Positions 9,812 to 18,720 are shown, counted from the first letter of the stretch. The stretch is DNA of 64,000 nucleotides from an uncultured Kordia sp. (GCF_947496985.1 NZ_CANMEZ010000002.1:1-64000), one strand, 5' to 3'. Made by a program: numbers and translations. Notes: generated from the sequence alone by a model not told the origin.

Positions 9812-10160
9812 AATGTTTGTTGTTTTTCTAATTGATGATTGTCGATTTTTGTAACTTGATTACAGTAAAGAGACGACAGTTGACATAAATTGTTGCAAAC
9901 TATTTTCGATTATAACACATTCTTAACTTTTCGAACAGAAATCTGTTAAAGTCATCTTAAAAAACAGTAATTCGTTAAGATTTTGTAAGTAAATTTTTAA
10001 GAATTACTTAACATGCTTTTTTTGACGTTTTATAAGAAAAAACAACCTTTCATTATGAATTTGATAAACCTTCATCAAAAAGCATGGTTTTTTGAGTTTG
10101 CGTTGTTATTATGTAATCAAATACACTTATTTTAGTTTTTTAAATAAAGAACAATCTCGA
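9812..10160. other. divergent intergenic region with dyads
   Basis: No gene is seen. AACAGA-AA-TCTGTT is a perfect dyad at 9934-9947. AGTAATTC (9966-9973) pairs perfectly with GAATTACT (10001-10008). A possible gpmI promoter is TTG (10103-10105), a 22-nt gap, then TATTTTAG (10128-10135), one base off the TAnnTTTG consensus. Confidence 0.4.
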
Positions 10161-11678
10161 ATGAATAAGAAAGTTATTTTAATGATTTTGGATGGATGGG
10201 GAAAATCTCCCAATCCTGCCGTTTCTGCTATCGCAAATGCAAACGTTCCATTTATTAATAGTTTATATACTAAATACCCAAATGCTAATTTATTGACAGA
10301 CGGAATGAATGTTGGTTTGCCTGAAGGACAAATGGGGAATAGTGAAGTTGGACATATGAACTTAGGCGCAGGACGCATTGTATATCAAGATTTAGCAAAA
10401 ATCAACTTAGCCATTCAAAATGATACTTTAAAAGATGAAGTCATTTTAAAAAATGCGTTCGAACATGCAAAAGCAAATAACAAAGCTGTTCATTTTTTAG
10501 GTTTGGTTTCTAACGGAGGCGTACATTCTCACATTAATCATTTAGAAGGACTCGTAAATATTGCAGATTCTTATGGACTATCAGATGTTTTTATTCATGC
10601 GTTTACAGATGGAAGAGATGTTGATCCAAAATCTGGAAAAGGTTTTATTGCACAAACAGAAGCATTTTGTAAAAATACCAATGCAAAAATAGCTACTATT
10701 ACTGGACGTTATTATGCAATGGACAGAGATAAACGTTGGGAACGTGTCCAACTTGCCTATGACGCTTTGGTACATGGAAAAGGAGTTCCAAGTTCAAACG
10801 CTACGGAAAGTATTCAAAAAAGTTATGATGCTGATGTTACAGATGAATTCATCAAACCAATTATCATGACAGATGCTAATCAAAAACCTATTGGAAACAT
10901 TAAGGAAGATGATGTTGTAATCTTTTTCAATTTTAGAACCGATCGTGGGCGAGAATTAACAGAAGTATTGTCGCAGCAAAATTTTCCTGATTTTGGCATG
11001 AAAACACTTCCACTCTATTATGTTACATTAACAAACTATGATGCTTCCTATAAAAATGTACATGTTGTATTTAATAAAGAAAATATAAAAGATACTTTAG
11101 GTGAAGTATTAGCAAGTCATGGAAAGAAACAAATTCGTATTGCGGAAACAGAAAAATATCCACATGTTACGTTTTTCTTTAATGGTGGACAAGAAACTCC
11201 TTTTGATGGAGAAAAACGATTGTTATGTCCATCTCCAAAAGTAGCTACATACGATTTACAACCAGAAATGAGTGCGTACGATATCCGTGATGCAATTATT
11301 CCTGAATTAAAAACGGAAGAAGCAGACTTTGTATGTCTAAATTTTGCCAATCCGGATATGGTTGGACACACTGGAGATTTTCAAGCTGCTGTAAAAGCAT
11401 GTGAAGTTGTAGACGAATGTAGCAAAGCTATTATTGAAGTTGCACAACAACATGGTTATAGTACTATTGTAATTGCTGATCATGGAAATTGTGATACAAT
11501 GATCAACCCGGATGGAAGCCCAAATACAGCACATACTACAAATCCGGTTCCTATTATATTAGTAGACGAAGATATCAAAACGATAAAAAATGGTGTTTTA
11601 GGAGACATTGCACCAACAGTCTTAGCTATGATTGGAATACCTCAACCTGAATTAATGACACAAAAATCACTTATATAA
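10161..11678 (+). CDS. gpmI: 2,3-bisphosphoglycerate-independent phosphoglycerate mutase
   Basis: This cytosolic enzyme interconverts 3- and 2-phosphoglycerate in glycolysis and gluconeogenesis, using two Mn2+ and a phosphoserine intermediate. The ATG at 10161 gives 505 residues, the usual family length; the upstream extension has no homology-like content. Visible hallmarks are LMILDGWGKSPNP at the N-terminus (metal Asp11), GNSEVGHMNLGAGR with catalytic Ser61, the phosphatase-fold segment FTDGRDVDPKSG, and the C-terminal metal cluster ADHGNCDTM. The stop overlaps the start of the thioredoxin lipoprotein gene by 1 nt, so the two are probably co-transcribed. Confidence 0.97.
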   Translation: MNKKVILMILDGWGKSPNPAVSAIANANVPFINSLYTKYPNANLLTDGMNVGLPEGQMGNSEVGHMNLGAGRIVYQDLAKINLAIQNDTLKDEVILKNAFEHAKANNKAVHFLGLVSNGGVHSHINHLEGLVNIADSYGLSDVFIHAFTDGRDVDPKSGKGFIAQTEAFCKNTNAKIATITGRYYAMDRDKRWERVQLAYDALVHGKGVPSSNATESIQKSYDADVTDEFIKPIIMTDANQKPIGNIKEDDVVIFFNFRTDRGRELTEVLSQQNFPDFGMKTLPLYYVTLTNYDASYKNVHVVFNKENIKDTLGEVLASHGKKQIRIAETEKYPHVTFFFNGGQETPFDGEKRLLCPSPKVATYDLQPEMSAYDIRDAIIPELKTEEADFVCLNFANPDMVGHTGDFQAAVKACEVVDECSKAIIEVAQQHGYSTIVIADHGNCDTMINPDGSPNTAHTTNPVPIILVDEDIKTIKNGVLGDIAPTVLAMIGIPQPELMTQKSLI

Positions 11679-12265
11679 TGAAAAGACTACTATATATATG
11701 TATAACACTTGCTTTTTTTGCGTGTAAAGAAGAAAAGAAAACAGCGACTCCTGAATCTGTTCAAGAGGAAACAACTGCAACTACGGAAGAAACAACCTCT
11801 GAAGCCGAAGAGTCAGCAGAAAAGTTACCTATTTTAACAGGAGTTCAATCGCGTAAAGCAATTGCGTCTGCTCCATATGATAGTTGGTTTGGAACAACAT
11901 ACGCTGTATATGCTGCAGATAAAGAAACTTTAGACGCTGTAAAACCGTTAACAAATGGTGTAAAAGTGAAAATATTTATGGGAACTTGGTGTGAAGATAG
12001 TCAACGTGAAGTACCACATTTTTACAAAATTGTTGATGTTTTAAAATTAGACGACGCAAACATTGAATTGATTACTGTTGATGAAGAAAAAGAAACTCCA
12101 AAGCATTTAGAAGATGGTTTCAATATTACCAATGTTCCTACATTTATCTTTATGAAAGATGGAAAAGAAATGAATAGAATTGTTGAATTCCCAGTAACAT
12201 CTTTAGAAAAAGATATGTTACAAATTTTATCTGGCGAAGCATACAAACATAGTTATGCTGAATAA
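11678..12265 (+). CDS. thioredoxin-fold lipoprotein with a single-Cys motif
   Basis: The 195-residue protein has a lipoprotein signal (ALAFFAC-type box with Cys16) and then a Glu/Thr-rich linker to about residue 50. A thioredoxin fold follows, with GTWCEDSQREVPHFYKI around residue 108. The active site is C-x-x-S rather than C-x-x-C, so disulfide exchange would need a partner or glutathione-like thiol; a cis-Pro-like NVPTFIF is present. It overlaps gpmI by 1 nt (TAATG). It is likely inner- or outer-membrane anchored and periplasmic. The substrate is unknown; the link to a glycolytic gene may be only transcriptional. Confidence 0.8.
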   Translation: MKRLLYICITLAFFACKEEKKTATPESVQEETTATTEETTSEAEESAEKLPILTGVQSRKAIASAPYDSWFGTTYAVYAADKETLDAVKPLTNGVKVKIFMGTWCEDSQREVPHFYKIVDVLKLDDANIELITVDEEKETPKHLEDGFNITNVPTFIFMKDGKEMNRIVEFPVTSLEKDMLQILSGEAYKHSYAE

Positions 12266-12280
12266 GACACGAATTCTTTG

Positions 12281-12288
12281 TAACTTTG
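12281..12288 (+). promoter_or_regulatory. TAACTTTG promoter core
   Basis: Matches the Bacteroidota -7 consensus TAnnTTTG, 28 nt before the ATG at 12317. No convincing TTG -33 element is seen. It would drive the HAD hydrolase and map genes. Confidence 0.55.
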
Positions 12289-12316
12289 CTGTCCAAAATA
12301 GGTAGATGTATTAATT

Positions 12317-12721
12317 ATGAAAGAGAGCTTATTAATAGCAGTCGATTTTGATGGAACTATTGTTGAAGACGCGTATCCTAAAATTGGTGCGCCTAAAATA
12401 TTTGCGTTTGAAACCTTGAAACGATTAGAACAAGATGGACATCGCTTAATTTTATGGACATACCGATCTGGAAAAAAATTAACAGAAGCCGTAGATTTCT
12501 GTAAAGAAAACGGCATTGTTTTTTACGCTGTAAACAATAGTTATCCTGAAGAAGTATATGAAGGCGATGTAAGCAGGAAAATTAATGCTGACTATTTTAT
12601 TGATGATAGAAATATTGGTGGTTTTATAGGCTGGGGCGAAATATATCAGTTACTAACCAAAGAAACGCCAAACGTACAATTAAAAAAGAAAAAAGGAATA
12701 TTCTCCTTTCTGAAAAAATGA
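12317..12721 (+). CDS. small HAD-superfamily hydrolase
   Basis: The 134-residue cytosolic protein has HAD motif I AVDFDGTIV (nucleophile Asp10, acid Asp12), a motif II-like segment LILWTYRSG, and a C-terminal acidic motif YFIDDRNIGG that would hold Mg2+. It is capless and resembles the BT0820-type phosphatase group of Bacteroidota. The substrate cannot be read from sequence. Its stop overlaps the map start by 4 nt (ATGA), indicating translational coupling. Confidence 0.85.
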   Translation: MKESLLIAVDFDGTIVEDAYPKIGAPKIFAFETLKRLEQDGHRLILWTYRSGKKLTEAVDFCKENGIVFYAVNNSYPEEVYEGDVSRKINADYFIDDRNIGGFIGWGEIYQLLTKETPNVQLKKKKGIFSFLKK

Positions 12722-13521
12722 TCATAGCGAAGACAAAAGAAGAAATTGAATTAATGCGCGAAAGTGCTTTAGTTGTTTCCAAAACATTAGGAATGTTAGC
12801 CAGTGAAGTAAAGCCTGGTGTTACCACATTATATTTAGATAAATTAGCAGAAGAATTTATTCGTGAACAAGGTGCCATTCCTGGGTTTTTAGGTTTATAC
12901 GATTTTCCAAATACGTTGTGTATGAGTCCTAACGCACAAGTAGTGCACGGAATTCCAAACAATACGCCGTTAGTAGAAGGAGATATTATTTCCATAGATT
13001 GTGGTGCTATTAAGAATGATTTTTACGGAGATCATGCGTATACATTTCCTGTGGGAGAAGTGCCGATTGAAGTCATCAAACTGTTAACGGTAACGAAAGA
13101 ATCTTTATACGCTGGAATTCGTGAATTGAAGGTTGGAAATCGTGTTGGCGATGTTGGTTATGCTATTCAACAATATACGGAAGCACATGGATATGGAGTT
13201 GTGCGTGAATTGGTTGGTCATGGATTGGGAAGAAAAATGCACGAAGATCCAGAAATGCCAAACTACGGACGTCGTGGACGTGGAAAGAAGTTCATTGAAG
13301 GAATGGTTGTTGCTATTGAACCTATGATCAATATGGGCACAAAAAACATCAAGCAATTACGTGATGGTTGGACCATTTTAACGCGTGATGGAAAACCAAG
13401 TGCGCACTTTGAACATGATGTTGCTATTGTAAACGGAAAACCAGAATTATTATCTACTTTCCAATATATTTATGATGCATTAGGTATTGAAAGTGACGAA
13501 GAAGCCGAATTTAGACAATAA
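12718..13521 (+). CDS. map: type I methionine aminopeptidase
   Basis: This cytosolic dinuclear metalloenzyme removes the initiator Met from nascent proteins with small second residues. The 267 residues match the family. Metal ligands are visible in order: SIDCGAIKNDFYGDHAYTF (two Asp), GHGLGRKMHEDP (His), VAIEPM (Glu) and AHFEHDVAI (Glu region). VVHGIPN near residue 80 carries the substrate-binding His. The gene overlaps the upstream HAD hydrolase by 4 nt and is followed after 17 nt by a methyltransferase on the same strand. Confidence 0.96.
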   Translation: MIIAKTKEEIELMRESALVVSKTLGMLASEVKPGVTTLYLDKLAEEFIREQGAIPGFLGLYDFPNTLCMSPNAQVVHGIPNNTPLVEGDIISIDCGAIKNDFYGDHAYTFPVGEVPIEVIKLLTVTKESLYAGIRELKVGNRVGDVGYAIQQYTEAHGYGVVRELVGHGLGRKMHEDPEMPNYGRRGRGKKFIEGMVVAIEPMINMGTKNIKQLRDGWTILTRDGKPSAHFEHDVAIVNGKPELLSTFQYIYDALGIESDEEAEFRQ

Positions 13522-13538
13522 ACTACTTCGATTTTTTC

Positions 13539-14303
13539 GTGAAAAAGCTTTTTAAACTCATACTAAATACAATTCCAAGACCACTTTTAATTAAGATGAG
13601 TTATTGGGTACGTCCACTAATTGCTTTTGCATTAAAAGGAAAAAAATTCACAGATCCTATTGATGGAAAAAGTTTTCGAAAATTTCTATCATACGGATAT
13701 GCAGTCAATCGTGAAAATGCATTATCACCAAGTACACTTTCTTTAGAACGTCATCGTTTGTTATGGTTGTATTTACAAAACGAAACAGATTTCTTTACAA
13801 AACCACAGAAAGTATTACACTTTGCTCCTGAACAAGCATTTTACAAGCGTTTTCGAAATCAAAAAAATCTAGATTATACTACAACAGATTTATTTTCGCC
13901 TTTGGCAGATGTAAAAGCTGATATTTGCAACTTACCATTTGAGGATAATTCGTTTGATACTATTTTATGTAATCATGTATTGGAACACATTCCTGATGAT
14001 ACAAAAGCGATGCAAGAATTGTATCGAGTTTTAAAACCTAATGGAATGGCAATTTTGCAAATTCCACAAGATTTAAGACGTGAAATCACTTTTGAAGACG
14101 ATTCTATTACAGATCCAAAAGAACGTACAAAGATCTTTGGTCAATATGATCATGTACGTGTGTATGGACGTGATTATTTTGACAAATTACGAAGTATCGG
14201 ATTTATTGTAAAAGAAGAAGATTATACAACAAAATTCTCCAAAACAGACATTAAAAAATATTGTTTAATGAAAGGCGAAGTTATTCCCGTTTGTTTTAAA
14301 TAG
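13539..14303 (+). CDS. class I SAM-dependent methyltransferase
   Basis: The 254-residue protein uses a GTG start at 13539, 17 nt after map. The first 40 residues are basic and hydrophobic (KLILNTIPRPLLIKMSYWVRP) and may touch the membrane. The Rossmann-type core includes VLHFAPEQAF (motif I, atypical because Gly-rich GxGxG is replaced), DNSFDTILCNHVLEHIPDD (motif IV) and ELYRVLKPNGMAILQIP, all typical of the Methyltransf_11 family. The C-terminus ends with DYFDKLRSIGF. The substrate is unknown. It is the last gene of the apparent map operon. Confidence 0.85.
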   Translation: MKKLFKLILNTIPRPLLIKMSYWVRPLIAFALKGKKFTDPIDGKSFRKFLSYGYAVNRENALSPSTLSLERHRLLWLYLQNETDFFTKPQKVLHFAPEQAFYKRFRNQKNLDYTTTDLFSPLADVKADICNLPFEDNSFDTILCNHVLEHIPDDTKAMQELYRVLKPNGMAILQIPQDLRREITFEDDSITDPKERTKIFGQYDHVRVYGRDYFDKLRSIGFIVKEEDYTTKFSKTDIKKYCLMKGEVIPVCFK

Positions 14304-14390
14304 ATAGGTTTCACTAAGATAATTTTCAAGTTTAAACTTAAAAATGACATCTTTTCTTTTAATGATCGAAGTATTCAATACAAAGTATTT

Positions 14391-15080
14391 CTATATAGCG
14401 CTAGCACCTTTTTTACCCACTATCAATTGTTTAACACTAACTAAGTGTGAAAACAACACTATCGGAACTATAATCGCTGGAAGCCATACAAAAGGAAAAT
14501 AGGTTACTCCAATATTTGGTTGATCAAAAGCAAGTTGTTGTAATGGTGTTTGTGCACTTAATACTGCTATAGTTAATATGGTAATCAAAAGTCCTAAGCA
14601 CACAATATTCCATAGTAGTAAACCTTTTCGCCCTATTATTTTCTTAACAAACACAAGGTAATATAGTATTGGTCCAGTAATCCCAGATAGGATATCAAAG
14701 TTATAGCCTTCAAAAGTCATTAAGTCAGGAATTAATCCAGCTAAGAAAACATTATACAACGTAATTTCTACAGGAATACGAACAATGTGAATTATGGTTA
14801 ACCATTTTAAACTAAAATTGTTCATTAAATCTCTGCTCTTTTTATTCGTAAAGAGTAAAAGAATAAATAGAATAGTCGGCGCTAATAATAAAGCAAATCT
14901 TGGAGGAAACGTTCCTTGCTTTTGATAAAATCCGTTTATTCCCAATACACCAACAATACTAATCCAAACGATACAACCATACAGGATGTTTTTGTTGTTT
15001 GAAGCTTTGAAAAACAACCAAAGAGTGAGCAAAGTTGTCACAACAAAGCCAAGAATTATAAAAATTGAAATTTCTGCCAT
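14391..15080 (-). CDS. polytopic membrane protein, about 7 TM segments
   Basis: This 229-residue integral membrane protein has hydrophobic segments near residues 4-24, 34-52, 62-78, 92-115, 130-148, 155-175 and 195-215. I do not recognise its family. Conserved-looking polar positions include PPRFALLLAP and the loop GITGPILYYLV. It lies downstream of, and parallel to, a Crp-like regulator (15159-15737) with a 78-nt gap and its own TAATTTTG core at 15103-15110. The regulator may control it, but the pairing is only positional. Confidence 0.75.
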   Translation of the reverse strand: MAEISIFIILGFVVTTLLTLWLFFKASNNKNILYGCIVWISIVGVLGINGFYQKQGTFPPRFALLLAPTILFILLLFTNKKSRDLMNNFSLKWLTIIHIVRIPVEITLYNVFLAGLIPDLMTFEGYNFDILSGITGPILYYLVFVKKIIGRKGLLLWNIVCLGLLITILTIAVLSAQTPLQQLAFDQPNIGVTYFPFVWLPAIIVPIVLFSHLVSVKQLIVGKKGASAI

Positions 15081-15102
15081 TTTGTAATAGTTTTATGAAA
15101 TT

Positions 15103-15110
15103 CAAAATTA
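15103..15110 (-). promoter_or_regulatory. TAATTTTG promoter core (minus strand)
   Basis: Plus-strand CAAAATTA reads TAATTTTG on the minus strand, 22 nt upstream of the ATG at 15080. It fits TAnnTTTG. Confidence 0.5.
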
Positions 15111-15158
15111 GGCAGTCAAAAATGGTTTCTACTTGACAAAAGGCAAGAAAAGAAATTA

Positions 15159-15737
15159 TTACTTTTTCTTTCGAATCCTGCTTAAGGTACTATCCGTAAT
15201 TCCTAAGTAAGAAGCAATGTATTTTAAGGGTACATGTTTTAATATTTCTGGCCTAGAAGTTAATAAATGTTGGTAACGCTGCTCAGCAGTTTGATTAATC
15301 ATAGCATAGTTTCTCTTTTTAGAAGCTATAAACTCTTTGACTAAAATAGCCCTACCAAAATCTCTAAACGTTGGTTTATCATGAAACAATCTGTTTAGTT
15401 CTTTGTAAGAAATCCTATAACCTATACAATCCGTTATAGCTTGAATGTTGGTTTCAGACGTAACTCTATTGAAAAAAGAAGTGATTTCAAAAACGATATT
15501 ATTTTCTGTAAAGATATCTGTCGTGATTTCATTACCTTCTAAATCATACAGAAAAACTCGCATTAATCCTTTTTCAAGGTAAAAATAATCGTCACTTATG
15601 TCATTTTCTTTTAAAAGTAACGTGTTCTTTTTAATTTCTGTAAAGTGAAATGTATTTGCAATTTCTTGGGCTTCAATTTCATTTATGGGAATGACTTGTT
15701 GAATGAAATTTAGTAATGAAGCTTGCTTTTTATTCAT
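15159..15737 (-). CDS. Crp/Fnr-family transcriptional regulator
   Basis: The 192-residue protein has an N-terminal cyclic-nucleotide-binding-type beta barrel (about 25-120, with LLLKENDISDDYFYLEKGLMRVF) and a C-terminal helix-turn-helix ending in YIASYLGITDSTLSRIRKKK. It lacks the phosphate-binding-cassette Arg-Ala pattern of true cAMP receptors and Cys clusters of Fnr, so the ligand is unknown. Such short regulators with C-terminal SRIRKK tails are abundant in Bacteroidota. The likely target is the adjacent membrane-protein gene. Confidence 0.85.
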   Translation of the reverse strand: MNKKQASLLNFIQQVIPINEIEAQEIANTFHFTEIKKNTLLLKENDISDDYFYLEKGLMRVFLYDLEGNEITTDIFTENNIVFEITSFFNRVTSETNIQAITDCIGYRISYKELNRLFHDKPTFRDFGRAILVKEFIASKKRNYAMINQTAEQRYQHLLTSRPEILKHVPLKYIASYLGITDSTLSRIRKKK

Positions 15738-16148
15738 GTTTCAAATTGTCATTAACGTATGTAAGCATCAACTTTTTCTTTTAATTTCTTGTTGATAGCA
15801 CAAGGTACACGTTTCTTTATTGATGTCAAAATCATGTATAAATTTTCAATTCGTTGTGTTGGTTATTTGTTCTCAAAAAACATTTTACATTTATAACTTA
15901 CAAACATCATTTCGAGTGATTTTTACAGAAAATCGTATTCAGAAACTCATTTCCAACGATTATGCGAAACTGAATCAAATTTAGTTTGATAAAAGTTCTA
16001 TTTTTAGTTTAGCCATGTTAAACTAAAAAAAGAGAATCCATCGAGGTAGATTCTCTTTACAATTAACAAAGAAAGTTTGCACTTTCTTCCCCTTTTTAAA
16101 ACTAAACTTGTTGGTTGGTTATATGCTTTTAAAAAATATTTATTATAA
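15738..16148. other. intergenic region with terminator
   Basis: The right part holds the minus-strand terminator at 16022-16058 and a second perfect 8-bp hairpin (AAGAAAGT-TTGC-ACTTTCTT, 16069-16088). The left part shows no gene that I would support; a 25-codon stretch without a start codon at 15768-15845 was rejected. Confidence 0.5.
16022..16058 (-). terminator. rho-independent terminator of the small secreted protein gene
   Basis: On the minus strand, AAAGAGAATC pairs perfectly with GATTCTCTTT across a 10-nt loop (16029-16038 with 16049-16058) and is followed by a T-run. It lies 90 nt beyond the stop at 16149. A second hairpin at 16069-16088 precedes it. Confidence 0.75.
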
Positions 16149-16469
16149 TTAATCCATTACTTTGGAAAGCTTAATAGTTTCTCCACACATATCGCTTGTA
16201 ATTTTAAAAATTACGTCTCCTTTTCTTCCTTTGCTTGCCCAGTGCACCGTTTTCCCTACTTTACAAGAAATACTCGTTTTACTACCTTTATTTAAAGTTA
16301 CATATCCGCTTCCAGTATAGATAGAGATTTTACTTTTTGTATCGTTTACTAATGAAAAATTACTTCCGTAGATTGCTACTGTTTTTTCTGTTGTTGGAAT
16401 TGCATCTTGCTGGATTTCTGCAAAAGAAAACATTGCAACTAAACTGAGTATTGTAATTGTTAATTTCAT
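16149..16469 (-). CDS. small secreted protein, unknown function
   Basis: The 106-residue precursor has a signal peptide (MKLTITILSLVAMFSFAE). The mature ~88-residue part is basic with two Cys (ISCKVGK and SDMCGET) that could form one disulfide. The segment YTGSGYVTLNKGSKTSISC and the C-terminal ETIKLSKV suggest an all-beta fold. I do not recognise a family. It is transcribed alone, with a terminator after it, and lies upstream of nothing in the same orientation within 90 nt. Confidence 0.75.
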   Translation of the reverse strand: MKLTITILSLVAMFSFAEIQQDAIPTTEKTVAIYGSNFSLVNDTKSKISIYTGSGYVTLNKGSKTSISCKVGKTVHWASKGRKGDVIFKITSDMCGETIKLSKVMD

Positions 16470-16584
16470 ATGAATTGTTTTAAGTTATTTTATGTGTTTG
16501 AAAACAATCGAATTGCAATTACCTACAATCCGATTGTGTTTTACTAGAAATGACCGGAATCAGTCTAATTGTTGGCTTGGGTTA

Positions 16585-17700
16585 TTATTGTTTACTGATT
16601 TGTTTGGTAATTATAGCTCCATTTTGAGTTTCAATTTGTAATATATATATTCCTTTAGCAAGCTTAGAAACGTCAATTGTTTTTGAATTTACTTTCGTCA
16701 TTATTGTTCCTAAAACTGTGTATAATCTTGCTGATTTCAACACTGAATCCATTTCAATATGGATAAAATCTTTTGCAGGATTTGGATATACATGAATCAT
16801 TTTTTTTACTACTTCAGCAACTGTTAATGTTCCACAATTTGTTCCGTATGCTGTCGTTGCATCTTTATTTGCCCAATTCGTATTACTGTAAGCAATATCA
16901 TCCACAGTAACACAAGCTAAATTGGGATTACTCCTCATGTTGATATTTGCACCTGTAATGGTATTATTAAAACCGTTTGCAACGTTTAAGGAAGTTAATA
17001 AGTTATTGTTACAATACATGCGAACTAACATCGTATTTGCTGACACATCCAAACTTGATAACATGTTATAAGAACAGTATAAATACAATACATCAGTATT
17101 TGCAGAAACATCTAAACTTGTTAATAAATTAGAATTACAATTGATAGCTGTTAGCGCAGTATTAGTAGAAAGGTTTAATGATGTTATTGGATTACTGTTG
17201 GTTCCTATTTCTAACAAAGCTGTATTTACTGAAACGTCTATAGCTGTGAGTTGATTGAAATGAACGTATAATTTTTCTAGTAATACATTGGTAGAAACAT
17301 CCACAACACTAATTGAATTATTGTTACAATCAAAGTGTGTCAGCGCTGTGTTGGAAGCTATATCTATACTTGTAAGTTGATTGCGATGACAGTCTAAAAT
17401 AGTTAATGCCGTATTTGCAGACACGTCTAAACTCGTTAACTGATTGTTATTACAATACAAACCTGTTAATGCTGTAAACGCTTCTATTCCTGTTAAATCG
17501 GCAATTGATCTGTTGTTTGGATATATAATTCCTGAAAATGAATTTGCTTCGCTTACTTGAATTTCTCCATCACCATTTGTATTTACGGCAGTGTTTCCAA
17601 CTAAATATGCTTTAAAATTAGCATCCGGAATGTTCACTATTTGTGCTTGTAATTTGATTGTGATTAATAAAATTACAAGGTAGAGGAATCGTAGTTTCAT
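16585..17700 (-). CDS. T9SS-exported leucine-rich-repeat protein
   Basis: The 371-residue precursor has a signal peptide (MKLRFLYLVILLITIKLQAQ), then a short cap and about nine degenerate LRR units of roughly 21 residues with the consensus LTSLDVSANTALTxLxCxxN (about residues 65-270). Residues 300-371 form a type A T9SS sorting domain: VYPNPAKDFIHIEM, then LAKGIYILQI and the terminal ITKQISKQ. After outer-membrane export the domain is removed or the protein is anchored. The repeats form a curved ligand-binding surface; the target is unknown. It lies 16 nt after the next cargo gene and is probably co-transcribed. Confidence 0.9.
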   Translation of the reverse strand: MKLRFLYLVILLITIKLQAQIVNIPDANFKAYLVGNTAVNTNGDGEIQVSEANSFSGIIYPNNRSIADLTGIEAFTALTGLYCNNNQLTSLDVSANTALTILDCHRNQLTSIDIASNTALTHFDCNNNSISVVDVSTNVLLEKLYVHFNQLTAIDVSVNTALLEIGTNSNPITSLNLSTNTALTAINCNSNLLTSLDVSANTDVLYLYCSYNMLSSLDVSANTMLVRMYCNNNLLTSLNVANGFNNTITGANINMRSNPNLACVTVDDIAYSNTNWANKDATTAYGTNCGTLTVAEVVKKMIHVYPNPAKDFIHIEMDSVLKSARLYTVLGTIMTKVNSKTIDVSKLAKGIYILQIETQNGAIITKQISKQ

Positions 17701-17716
17701 GTTTGTAATTTGATAC

Positions 17717-18391
17717 TTATTGCTTAATAAAACGTTTGATAGTTTCTTTTCCTTTAGAAGATTTTATTCTCATGAGATATATTCCTTCTTGCAATACAGA
17801 TACATCTATTTGTTTTGAATTGCTTGTTAAGACTTTCTTTCCAAGCAACGTGTATATTTCTGTTTTTGATAGTGAAATCATTGTTTCAATAGTGACTATA
17901 TCTTTTGCAGGGTTTGGATATATTCTAATTGCATTCTCTATATTTGAAATATCTTCAATGCTTAATGCGCTTCCATCATCTACATCACCATTCATAGTCG
18001 CAATTCCGGTTGGACAAAAACCACCATCTTGCCAATTTCCAGAAGCTATATCTGGCGGATTCGGGCTTGACGTTGCTGTGCTGAAGTATAAAACCCCTGT
18101 TGTATAATTGGGTGTATTTATTGGTCCGTCATTATCTAATTGTATTTCCCATCGATCAGCTACATCATTCCAAATTATTCTAATTTCGCAAACTCCCGCA
18201 GGACAACTTTGTCCAAAATTTAAAGGTGTGCTTTCATAAGTATTTCTAACGATGCCTTCATCCGTATTTGTACCTGTATTGGTTAACACAAAATTTTGTG
18301 CGCCCAAAACAGCAGGACATCCTTGAAAGGTAATTTGTGCTGTTAATATGCTCGTAAATAGCAAGCATAAAAAGAGTAATTTTAATTTCAT
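17717..18391 (-). CDS. T9SS-exported secreted protein with unknown N-terminal domain
   Basis: I chose the ATG at 18391 (MKLKLLFLCLLFTSILTAQ, a clean signal peptide); the ATG at 18397 would add two residues, and the extension to 18520 has no signal character. The 224-residue precursor has a ~120-residue domain with three Cys (CPAV, CPAG, CEIRI) and aromatic residues, including WNDVADRWEIQLDNDG. A type A T9SS sorting domain follows (IYPNPAKDIVTIE, then LQEGIYLMRI and terminal IKRFIKQ). The function of the first domain is not recognised. It is upstream of and close to the LRR cargo gene. Confidence 0.85.
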   Translation of the reverse strand: MKLKLLFLCLLFTSILTAQITFQGCPAVLGAQNFVLTNTGTNTDEGIVRNTYESTPLNFGQSCPAGVCEIRIIWNDVADRWEIQLDNDGPINTPNYTTGVLYFSTATSSPNPPDIASGNWQDGGFCPTGIATMNGDVDDGSALSIEDISNIENAIRIYPNPAKDIVTIETMISLSKTEIYTLLGKKVLTSNSKQIDVSVLQEGIYLMRIKSSKGKETIKRFIKQ

Positions 18392-18541
18392 ATGCATCAA
18401 TTTTTCAGAGCTTGAAAATACTTTATTGTTTATATGATATGTGCTATAACTTTCTGAAAAGCGCTTTTGAATTTCTGAATAAAAAAATCCTGCAAGTATC
18501 GACTCACTTACAGGATTCATACAATAATTGTAAACTATAAA

Positions 18542-18690
18542 TTATTGCTTAATGAATTGTTTTGTAATTACTAGTCCTTTTTCTGAGGTAATTTTCATGA
18601 GATATATTCCATTGATAAGCTCAGAAATAGAAAACGTAATGGAATTACTTCGTAAAACTTGTTTTTCTATTACATTATAAACCGCAACTT
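18542..18690 (-). pseudogene. orphan T9SS sorting-domain remnant
   Basis: The minus strand reads KVAVYNVIEKQVL, then SELINGIYLMKITSEKG and ITKQFIKQ followed by a stop. This is the C-terminal half of a type A T9SS sorting domain. An in-frame TAA directly precedes the Lys codon, there is no start codon, and the frame differs from that of the upstream 1,502-residue gene (stop at 18721). It is therefore a decayed gene end, resembling the tail of the 17717-18391 product. Confidence 0.8.
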
Positions 18691-18720
18691 TTTAAATAAT
18701 TATTGTTGTTAATCTATGAT

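Noticed and set aside
15768-15845. 25-codon minus-strand stretch reading HDFDINKETCTLCYQQEIKRK
   Set aside because: It looks protein-like, with a CxxC pair, but has no start codon and a stop immediately before it; too short to call a pseudogene with confidence.
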